A DNA stretch of 64,000 nt from NCBI GenBank assembly GCA_032433765.1, contig JAVIAB010000049.1, positions 18,468,768 to 18,532,767 of the forward strand, written 5' to 3'. The notes beneath the pieces were generated by a model. That model ran no database searches. It was not told the origin of the DNA and was given only the letters and a program-made list of their open reading frames with translations. Position numbers and translations under genes: made by a program. This stretch comes from Megaustenia siamemsis. Its lineage: Eukaryota > Mollusca > Gastropoda > Stylommatophora > Ariophantidae. Positions 48,501-60,500 of the stretch are shown here, in pieces. Every line of letters starts with the position of its first letter. Position 1 is the stretch's first letter.

Positions 48501-51500
48501 AAAGCAGTTTTGTCATTGCAAGTGAATATTTATAATGTCCACACCTATAATTGGTCAGGATTGTGTAGCAGCAGCAGCTTTATAGCGAACACAGAAAACA
48601 TCACAGGATTGTGCTGTTCTGAAACAGCTATGCCATGCTACCCTAGAATTGCCTTTAATGGGATTACTGTGACCACAAACCACTCTCCATGTGTGTGCCA
48701 CATATTTACACCCCAGAAAGAAATACTGAATATAACAACATCATGTGCCGTCTGTGATATTAATGACCACAGACCAGGAGCCTCCAGTATGATTGATACA
48801 ACTGTTGCACCAAGCATTTCATCAGCAGAGCCATATCTATGGAATGTTAATCTGACATTGTTCTTGAATGATATCCAAGTTAATGAGACATCAGAATCGT
48901 GTGGCGGCAGCTACAAGAAGGGAGCGGAGAACATCAAGTTCTGCTGCTATAAAGGAGACTTGCCTTGCTATCCCAGAATTGCCTTAAATGGGATCACTGT
49001 AGTTGAAAACTTCTCCTCTTGTGTAAACTACACATTCACATCTAAGAGTGAATCAGTGAAGGTCACAAAATCATATTCTCTCTGTGGTTTTACTAACTAC
49101 AGGTCATGTGGCTTCTGTTGGATTGGAAATGATAACTTACCACCACTGTGTGTCTATATGTTTGGAATTGGAGTCATCAATGACGGCCTAACATCATCAA
49201 GTGCTATGACGATCATCATTTTCGGGAGGACGTGAACTCCCATGGTATATGGTGGATAGGCGGCAGGAACCATTGAAGGCTATGTCTGAAAAGTGTTCCT
49301 TCTTGCAATTTTCTCATATTCCAAGTCCGGCTTGTTGCAGGAGCTACTGAGTTAAGTGCTCTGTGCACACCGTGAGCTGTGTGTCTCATCCGTTTTGATC
49401 CTGCTTCGATATCCCGCTTGTTTACGATGAATGATGATATCGTATGACAGGGAACAGTTGGCTGTGTTCACTTTCTGCGTGGTTTCGCCTTATGTCTTTT
49501 GGCGTGTGCTGAGACTGCTACGATGGGTACTACAGTTACCTTTCTTTGTTTGGGAGATGAGTTAGTAATTCGGATGATTCCACTGGCACGGGCGGTTGAG
49601 CAATTATGGATTTTAATTCGTTTGCTGTGAAACCGAGGCCTTCCATAACCAATAACCAATAACCAATGGGCTGCTCTGACTTGCCAAAGGCAATGGACTG
49701 CTCTGACTTGCCAAAGGACAATGGACTGCTCTGACTTGCCAAAGGACAATGGGCTGCTCTGACTTGCCAAAGGACAATGGACTGCTCTCACTTGCCAAAG
49801 GACAACGGACAGCTCTCACTTGCCAAAGGACAATGGACTGCTCTGACTTGCCAAAGGACAATGGGCTGCTCTGACTTGCCAAAGGACAATGGACTGCTCT
49901 CACTTGCCAAAGGACAACGGACAGCTCTCACTTGCCAAAGGACAATGGACTGCTCTGACTTGCCAAAGGACAATGGACTGCTCTGATTTGCCGAAGGACA
50001 ATGGACTGTTCTGACTTGCCGAAGGACAATGGACTGCTCTGACTTGCTGAAGGGCAATGGACTGCTCTAACTTGCCAAAGGCAATGGACTGCTCTGACTT
50101 GCCAAAGGCAATGGACTGCTCTGACTTGCCAAAGGCAATGGACTGCTCTGACTTGCCAAAGGCAATGGACTGCTCTGACTTGCTGAAGGGCAATGGACTG
50201 CTCTAACTTGCCAAAGGCAATGGACTGCTCTGACTTGCCAAAGGACAATGGACTGCTCTCACTTGCCAAAGGACAATGGACTGCTCTCACTTGCCAAAGG
50301 ACGATGGACTGCTCTGATTTGCCGAAGGACAATGGACTGTTCTGACTTGCCGAAGAACAATGGACTGCTCTGACTTGCTGAAGGGCAATGGACTGCTCTA
50401 ACTTGCCAAAGGCAATGGACTGCTCTGACTTGCCAAAGGCAATGGACTGCTCTGACTTGCCAAAGGCATTGGACTGCTCTGACTTGCTGAAGGGCAATGG
50501 ACTGCTCTAACTTGCCAAAGGCAATGGACTGCTCTGACTTGCTGAAGGGCAATGGACTGTTCTGACTTGCCAAAGGACAATGGACTGTTCTGACTTGCCA
50601 AAGGACAATGGACTGTTCTGACTTGCCAAAGGACAATGGACTGCTCTGACTTGCCAAAGGACAATGGACTGTTCTGACTTGCCAAAGGACAATGGACTGT
50701 TCTGACTTGCCAAAGGACAATGGACTGCTCTCACTTGCCAAAAGACAATGGACTGCTCTGATTTGCCGAAGGACAATGGACTGTTCTGACTTGCCGAAGA
50801 ACAATGGACTGCTCTGACTTGCTGAAGGGCAATGGACTGCTCTAACTTGCCAAAGGCAATGGACTGCTCTGACTTGCCAAAGGCAATGGACTGCTCTGAC
50901 TTGCCAAAGGCAATGGACTGCTCTGACTTGCCAAAGGCAATGGACTGCTCTGACTTGCTGAAGGGCAATGGACTGCTCTAACTTGCCAAAGGCAATGGAC
51001 TGCTCTGACTTGCTGAAGGGCAATGGACTGTTCTGACTTGCTAAAGAGCAATGGACTACAAAAAAGAGCAATGGACTGCTCTGACTTGCCAAAGGACAAT
51101 GGACTGTTCTGACTTGCCAAAGGACAATGGACTGCTCTGACTTGCTGAAGGACAGTGGACTGCTCTGACGTGCTGAAGGACAATGGACTGTTCTGACTTG
51201 CTAAAGAGCAATGGACTACAAAAAAGAGCAATGGACTGCTCTGACTTACTGAAGGGCAATGGACTGCCCTGAAATTTTGAATGCTTTCAGGGATTATATA
51301 TGAAAAATAACTAAAAAAATCACTTTAAAAAATGACCAAAAAGTGATTTAAAAATTACTCGAAAAAATGACTCTCAATATGCAACCATGAACAGATTGGT
51401 GAATATCATGTCAAGGTGGAAGATGCCAGATGTGAACGTTACACAGAAATTTAAAGAAGATTTGTTAACCAAAACAACACTGGTGCCATTAGTCACTAAA

Positions 51501-54500
51501 CATTGAAAGGTTGTTTTTTTTGGTGCTTATTTTACCTTGTTTCATTTTACCTTGTTTATTCAAGGACCACAAATTTGTTGAAGTTCTGTTTCCTTGAAAG
51601 TTATTAGAGCCTGATTGTCAACAAAAAGTAGTTCATTTATATCATCATTTTGTGGCTTGGTCTCCTTACTTATTTTGTCAATGCTAGGAATAAACAAAAT
51701 GCTAGGAATAAACAAAACTTTCCGTTTCCGGTTGTTTCCAAAATGGAGGAATTATTTTTCTCCGGCTTGGTATTGAACCGTTGATCAGAGGTTTAACAAG
51801 CCACTATCGTAAAAACAATGTTGTTAATGAAACGTAGACCTGATACAGAGAAACAAAGTTGAACGCATTCGAAAATAAATGTCTAAGGGCAAGAGCAGCA
51901 GGAATCGGCTCCCTCAATGAGATAGAACTGCTTGCACAGAACAGAGACAGATGGCGAGATTTGATAAAATATCTTTAAAAGAAAACTGCTAGAACAAAAA
52001 TTCATATAGGAGAAGGTGTATCTTGGTCTACGCCCTATGGGCCGGTTACGGCTTGAAAGGTCAATAGATAGGAATAAACAAAATGGTAGCTATACACATG
52101 CATCAGCCATTAATTTAATATGCAGAATAAGAATAATTCTGTGACAGGCCCAACAAGAAGATAGGAGATTTATTCTGTTCATTATTAATCACGCTACAAA
52201 TAGTTAAATAAGGAGAATATTACCAAAATGGCAATCAGAGACTAGAACAGTCATCAGTTTGCAGCAAGCCAGATCTCCAAACAAGATACAATCTGGCAAT
52301 ACAAGTATAACTTTGGATGTAAACATTTTTTCGTACAGAACTGTGTCCAGTGCTCAGAGATGTATTGTCCAGGATGCTTTGCAGCATTTCATTTGAAAGG
52401 AGCTCTGAAGCAACACAGGAGTGTCCCACTAAGTGTGAGTAGATTATTCTTAGTGACCAATACTCTAAACAACACAGGAGTGTCCCACTAAATGTGAGTA
52501 GATTATCCTTAGTGACCAATACTCTAAACAACACAGGAGTGTCCCACTAAGTGTGAGTAGATTATCCTTAGTGACCAATACTCTAAACAACACAGGAGTG
52601 TCCCACTAAGTGTGAGTAGATTATCCTTAGTGACCAATACTCTAAACAACACAGGAGTGTCCCACTAAGTGTGAGTAGATTATCCTTAGTGACCAATACT
52701 CTAAACAACACAGGGGTGTCCCACTAAGTGTGAGTAGATTATCCTTAGTGACCAATACTCTAACCAACACAGGAGTGTCCCACTAAGTGTAAGTACATTT
52801 TCTCTAGTGACCAATACTCTAAACAACACAGGAGTGTCCCACTAAGTGTGAGTAGATTATCCTTAGTGACCAATACTCTAACCAACACAGGAGTGTCCCA
52901 CTAAGTGTAAGTACATTTTCTCTAGTGACCAATACTCTAAACAACACAGGAGTGTCCCACTAAGTGTGAGTACATTATCCTTAGTGACAAATAATCTAAA
53001 CAACACAGGCGTGTCCCACTAAGTGTAAGCAGATTTTCTCTAGTGACAAATACTCTAAACAACACAGGAGTATCCCACTAAGTGTTAGCAGATTTTCTCT
53101 AATGTCCAGTGCTCTAAACAACACAGGAGTGTTCCCTCTAAGTGCAAATAAATTTTCTGTTCTTAGGTCTTCTCAAGCCACCAATGATAACATTTAGGGT
53201 GGAAATAAGAAAACAAATTCTATTTCTACTGATTCTCTGCTGTTATTCTTTCAGTGATGTCAGGACATGCACAGGAACCACTCAAAGTGTATCTAACCAC
53301 ATGGTAGTTTACTGGCTCCCATTCTATTAGTTTTTATGCAGCTGTGGTTGTTATTATGACCACTTCTTCTTGGTGTTGTCCATCTTTCCTACTTGAATAT
53401 ATTCTTAAACATCAGATGAAGAGACTTTGCATCCACTGAAACTAAGCAAAAAGAACTCAGCCTCAATAGAAAAAAGACAGAATTAATGGTAGCAACAAAG
53501 AAAAGGACTTCACCGCAATGCATAATTAAATACAAGTGAAACAATATTAAAACAGTTAAAAAGTAAAAAAGTAAAGAGCCCCGTCACGCCAAGTGGCGTA
53601 TAGGGAATATGGTGTTAGTGATCATAAATTTTACGGACCTTCAGCACATGATTTTTGGGGTAATGTGGTCGGTATTACGCCTGTGCCACTTTACTTTCCC
53701 AGAAAAAAATCCGGTACCAATTTAAGGCTGGGTGAAACCGGAAGCCGTCGGTTGGGATCAAACCCTACCTCTTGTCCTTTGTAGTACAGTTCACTAACCA
53801 TTTAGCTATCACGGCTCCCATTAAAACAGGTAAATGAATTTAAATATCTGGGAACAATGTTAACATCAGGTGGTAGATATACAACAGAGGTGAGATGAAG
53901 AATGGCTGAGGCAAAAGCAGCTTTTCAAAAAATGAGGTAGATACTGTGCAATCCATTTTTGACAATAGAAACAAGAAAAAAAGTTGTTAAATGTTATGTA
54001 TAGCCAGTCTTAACAAATGGATGAGAATCATGGACAATGGGACAACAGATAAGAAAATCATTGAAGGCTGTAGAAATGTGGATTTACAGAAGAATGTTGG
54101 GAATATGGACAGCTAAGAAGAGTAATGAAAATGTTCTGAAAGAGGGCAAATATCCAATATTAGGAAGAAACAATCATAATTTTTTGGTCATGTAATGAGA
54201 AGGGAACAGATGGAATATATTGTGACAACTGGGAAAATTGAGGGACGAAGAGATAGAGGGAAGCAAAGAGAAAAAAACCAGACAGCTAAAGAGAATGGTT
54301 TTGCAGAACGTCAACAACAGAAATGATAAATAACTGTCGAGATCAAAAGTTGTAGAGAGACATGATCACCTACACCAGCAGGCATGGTACTTGATGATGA
54401 TGATGGTGATGAAACTGTAAGAGAAGAAATCAAACAAGAATATTTGTAAACCTAGAAATTTGGTAATATCATCATTATCAAAATCTGAAACAAATGTAAT

Positions 54501-57500
54501 GCGTCAAATACTTGGGCACAATAATATCATCTGATAATAACATCATAGTAACATCACATAGAAGATTCACCACAGGAATTAAAAACAGAATAGTTAAAAC
54601 CAAAATAGCATTTCAGAAAATGAAAAATGTCTTATGCAACTTCTATGTCAATAGAAGTGAGAAAGAGAGTTCATCGGTGCTATATAGAGCCAATTCTGAC
54701 CTATGAGAGCGAATCATGGACAGTAAACAAACAAATGAAAAGACGATTTGATGCCACAGAGATGGGATTTCTCATAAGAATGATAAAAGTTCCCTGGACA
54801 GCTAAAAAGACCAAGAAGGAAACTCTCAAAGAGGCTAACACAAAAAGGTAGCTCCTAAAAAACATCAGAAAGAAACAATCAACATTTTTCAGGCACATCA
54901 TGAGAAGAGGAAAATTGGAATACTTGGTTACAACTGGCTAAAATACAGGGAAAGAGAGATCACAGATGACAGAGAGAGAAGATACTGGACAGTTTGGTGT
55001 CATGGCATGGAAAACAGTGAACAACAGAATTGATATGATGCACTGTAGATAAAAGATTGTGGAAGGGCATGATCGGCTATGCCAACCGGCACATGATGAT
55101 GATGATGATCATTGTAAATGAATTAATAATTGTAAAATTATTCATAAAGTTGTCATTATGATGTGTGATCACACAGGCTGCTGGACCAAGAGTGTGTTTG
55201 TCCCCTAGTGCGTCCGGAGACTCTCAAACCCCAAGGTAAGGGGGAGATTATTCTTTAATGTTTCTGCACAGCTTCTTCCTTTTCATTCAAGAGGTCTTAC
55301 TGGGTCTGATGTCTTTTTCATCTTCTTCCTCTTCATCTTCTTCTACTTCTTCATTATTCCCCCTCTATTGCTCTTTTATATAACCTCTCAATTCATTCCA
55401 TACAACGAGCTGCAAATCATGGCTGTAGTAATTGATATGAGATACCCATGAGCCACTTTATGAGGCATTTAATTTATAATAAAAAAGTAAAGTGCCCCCG
55501 TCACGCCAAGTGGTGTATAGGGAATATCGTGATAGTGACCATATATTTTACAGACCTTCGGCACATGATTTTCGGGGTAATGTGGTCGGTATTACGCTCG
55601 TGCCGCTTTACTTTCCTAGAAAAAAATCCGGTACCCATTAAAGGCTGGGTGAACCCAGAAGCCGTCGGTTGGGATCGAACCCTACCTCTTGTCCTTTGTA
55701 GTCCAGTTCAAATAATTATATATATATAATATGCATATATATATATAATATATTCCCTCATATGGGAAACAACAGGTAAAAGAAAAAGAGGAAGACCCAG
55801 GGAGACACTGAGAAGAACATTGATGAGAGAGGCAAGAGCAGCAGGAATCGGCTCCCTCAATGAGATAGAACTACTTGCACAGAACAGAGACAGATGGCGA
55901 GATTTGATAAAATATCTTTAAAAGAAAACTGCTAGAACAAAAAATTCATATAGGAGAAGGTGTATCTTGGTCTACGCCCTATGGGCCAGTTACGGCTCAA
56001 AAGGTCAATAGATAGATAGATAGATATATATATATTGAATTTGCATTGTATTAACTCTTCCAGGACCAGAACAGGAAACAGGAATTTTCAGATTTGGACC
56101 AGGTTAATTTTCCTGTTTCCAGAAGTTTTACCATATACCTTTTTCATTTGACTACTTCACACAATAATTTAGATAAATGTGGCATGTGTTATACATCACC
56201 AGAAAGGGAAATGGATACAGAAAATAAAAATAGCAATATATTTATGATATGGGATTATTTAAAGAAATAAAATATTTTTTAAAATATAAAATATTCAAGG
56301 TAGATCATTTTTAATTGAAAATATTGTAATTCACTTACCCTTTTTCATGTTTATATATGTTGCTATCCATTTGTCTTGAAATATTACACAACAATCCAAA
56401 TTCCTCCAAAGTACAGTTTATTTGATTAATTTATGTCCACAAATAACGAAATTATGTACATTTTTGTAAATGATCCCAGAATGAAAAATATTATAAATTT
56501 ATGTGACATCAGTACAATAATATTTACAAGTCAAGTTTATTATTTTTATTTACACAACTGGACTTATTTTGTGTGATATGTCCCTAAAGTACCAGTTTCG
56601 TTATCAGAATAACTACGACTCGATTCCTCTGAGGCACGGATAGTGCTGGAATAGAAGGCATTCACTAGCTAAACCTAAGCCAGATCGTCTTACCTTTTTA
56701 TCATAACTTTTATCAATATTCCGACCCATCATCACAACAAAATTATTGCCCAAGCCTAAATACTATGAATACTCTTTTTCTGAATCACTCAATAAGAAGG
56801 TTTCGAACATAGATCTAGCTTGTTCTGCTCTATATCATTTTGGTCTACTGCAAGAAGTATCAACAGTGGGCGTGGCCATTATGTGACAAAAATTTGAGAA
56901 ATAAACAATGAATATAAATTAAAAATTATCCAACGTTGGAAACTTCGACCATGCTGGTATAAACAGAAAGATCAAGAGAGAGAAATCTCCTACTTCCGGA
57001 AATCAAGTATTGGTTGAAATAAAAATGAAAATCAGTGAAAGCGAATCAAATATTCAGTTACACCCGAAATAACCGACATGTTGGTGAGTGGTTAGAACTA
57101 ATCAATTTCATAGAACCGAGGTGTCGGATAATAGACAGGAAAGAGTTAAGTCTTAAATGTCTTATTATGCAAGAAAAGTCTTATTACAACTTACAATATT
57201 TCCTCTTACAGGGGAGGTCAGGCCAGTGGATTGATACCAACACAGGAAGTAAGTTATATTTTGTTTTAATTAATTAATGTTATATATATATTGACCTTTT
57301 GAGCCATAGCCGGTCCATAGGGCATAGACCCAGATACTCTTTCTCTTATCTAAATTTTTATTCTAGCAGTTTTCAATCTTTGTAAATATCTTTTATCAAA
57401 TCTCGTCATTTGTCTCTGTTCTGTGCAAGCAGCTATATCTCATTGAGGGAGCCGATTCCTGCTGCTCTTGCCTCTCTGATCAATGTTCTTTTCACTGTCT

Positions 57501-60500
57501 CTCTGGGTAGGCCTCATTTCCTCTTACCTGTTGTTTCTCACATGAGGGCTTGCTTTGTATTTCGATTATTATCTCTCCTCATCACATGTCCAACATATGA
57601 CCATCGTCTTTTCTTTATTACTGAAGATATTAGTGATTGGTTGGCGATTTCTTTAATTTCTTCATTTGTTTTGAATTCGTTCCACGCTATACCAAGTATT
57701 TTCCTTAGACATTTATTTTCGAATGCGTTTAACTTTGTTTCTATGTCTCTTGTTGTTTTCCAGCTCTTACATGCATAAGTAAAGGTAGATAGTACGTTTG
57801 ATTTGAATAGTCTAAGTTTTGTGTTTGTGCTGATGAGTTTTGATTTCCACAACTTTTCAAGACTTCTGAAAGACATTGCTGCTTTAGCTATTCTGATTCT
57901 AATTTCTTTACTTGTATCCCATTCCCGATCAATGTGACTTCCAAGATAGATAAATGGATCGATCTCTTCCACTGGTTTGTTTTCCATGTATATTCTGTCA
58001 TCTGTTGGAATTAAGCTTTTCATGACATTAGTCTTTTCATGATTGATCTCATATATAAGGTCAGCTACTACAACTGCATTTTGTGGCTTGTAGTATGGAA
58101 GTAAAACCAAGTGGATATCAAAGTTGAAGGAATAGACTTGGAGACAGTTCAGAGCTACAACTATCTTGGACATACTATAACCAGTGATGGAAAATGTACA
58201 ACTGAAATAAACAAAAGCATAGGAATGGCAAAAAGTAATTTTAATGCCATGAAAAATATACTAACATCAAAACAAATAACACCAGGGCTAAAACTAAGAA
58301 TAGCAAAATGATGTATCTTCTCAACATTCCTGTATGGTGCAGAAACATGGACATTAGACAAGAAAACAGAACAAAAAATTGAAGCCTTTGAAATTTGGAT
58401 ATATAGAATAGGTAGAATTGGACGGAAAGAAAAGAAAACAAACGATGAAGTCTTAAAATTTAAAAAAAATTAAAAGAGAACTATAAAATACAATTCAAAC
58501 AAGACAAATATGATTTTGGGGCATGTTAAAAGACACAATAGTCTACTTAAAGCAATCTTGGAAGGGAAAATACAAGGTAAAAGAGGCAGAGGCAGACCAA
58601 GACTAACGTGGACGAGTAACATCAAAATATGGACAAGTCATCCTATGATAACCTGCACCATCAAAGCAAGAAACAGAGGCAGATCAAGACTAACATTGAC
58701 TAGTAACATCAAAAGATGGACAAGTCATCCTATGACAACCTGCACCACCAAAGCAAGAAATAGAGGCAGATCAAGACTAACATGGATGAGTAACATCAAA
58801 AGATGGACAAGTCAGCTTATGACAACCTACACCATCAAAGCAAGAGACAAAGCAGAATGGCACTCCATGGTAGCCAATCTTCAATGCGGAAACGGTACTC
58901 AATGATGATGATTATGGAAGTGCTAAACAATGTTCGCTGAGTGTAGATGGCATGTGTTGTGGTATAACAGCAAGCTGTGTTTATTACTCAATTGAGCCTA
59001 ACACATCTGACTTCAGCACACTGTTCTTGAGTGCTGGCTGACCTTTTCTCTTTGATCTCTTCTTGCCTGGCCTGACTGGTTAGTTTGTTTCCTTGTGAAG
59101 GTAGAGTGGGATCTCGATTCGCTGTTTTTACTGCTGATCCTGACGCATGTAGCTAGTTATCAGTCACTGGTACAAGTAGCCAGTTATCAGTCACTGATAC
59201 AAGTAGCCAGTTATCAGTCACTGGTACAAGTATCCAGTTATCAGTCAGTGACACAAGTAGCCAGTTATCAGTCACTGATACATGTAGCCAGTTATCAGTC
59301 ACAGATACAAGTAGCCATTTATCAGTCACTGACGCAAGTAGCAATTTATCAGTCACTGATGCAAGTAGCCAGTTATCAGTCACTGATGGAAGTAGTCAGT
59401 TACCGGTCACTGACGCAAGTAGTCAGTTATCAGTCAATGACGCAAGTAGTCAGTTATCTGTCAACGACGCAAGTAGTCAGTTATCAGTCAATGACGCAAG
59501 TAGTCAGTTATCAGTCAATGACGCAAGTAGTCAGTTATCAGTCAATGACGCAAGTAGTCAGTTATCAGTCAAGGACGCAAGTAAACAGTTATCAGTCAAT
59601 GACTCGAGTAGTCAGTTATCAGTCAATGACGCAAGTAGTCAGTTATCAGTCAATAGCGCAAGTAATCAGTTATCAGTCACTGACTACATACAGCCCTTGT
59701 ATGAAAAATCTCTGGGAGTAGTCATTAACCAGGAAGCTGCAGGAACAATCAGTGCATATTCTGTTGTGAAGTACTGAACATCATTGGGTCTGCCATGAGT
59801 GCATTTAATCAGTATTAAGACATCTATCTACGTGTGTTGGTATTTTTTTCTTGTTGATTATTGTGAAAGACAGAGCAGTGATAGCTCAGTGGTTAGTGAA
59901 CTGGACTACAAAGGACAAGAAGTCGTGTTTGATCAACGGTTTCCAGGTTCACCCAGGCTTAAATTAAGGTATGTAGACTGGCACGTGCATAATACCAACC
60001 ACATTACTCCAAAAATCATGTATCGAAGGTCTATAAAAATTATGGTCACTAATACCAAGAGATATAGAAACAAAGTTGAACACATTCGAGAATTAATGTC
60101 TAAGGAAAATATTTGGTATAGCGTGGAACGAATTCAAAACAAACGAGGAAATTAGAGAAATCGCCAATCAACCACTAATATCTTCAGTAATAAAGAAAAG
60201 ACGATGGTCATATGTTGGACATATGATGAGCAGAGATAATAACCAAATAGCAAAGCAAGCCCTCATGTGGGAAACAACAGGTAAGAGGAAAAGAGGCCTG
60301 CCCAGAGAGACATTGAGAAGAACATTGATGAGAGAGGCAAGAGCAGCAGGAATCGGCTCCCTCAATGAGATAGAGCTGCTTGCACAGATCAGAGACAAAT
60401 GACGAGATTTGATAAAATATCTTTAAACGAATTGAAAACTGCTAGAACAAAAATTTAGATAAAAGAAGGAGTATCTTGGTCTACACCCTATGGGCCGGCT

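Noticed and set aside
47153..51259. Many frames reading SEQSI / AVHCP / SQSSPL repeats
   Set aside because: Translations of the 27/28-bp satellite in different frames; not proteins.
59095..59721. 208-codon + strand frame of VASYQSL repeats as a secreted repeat protein
   Set aside because: 27-bp unit keeps both strands open; starts within a dispersed repeat; no independent support.
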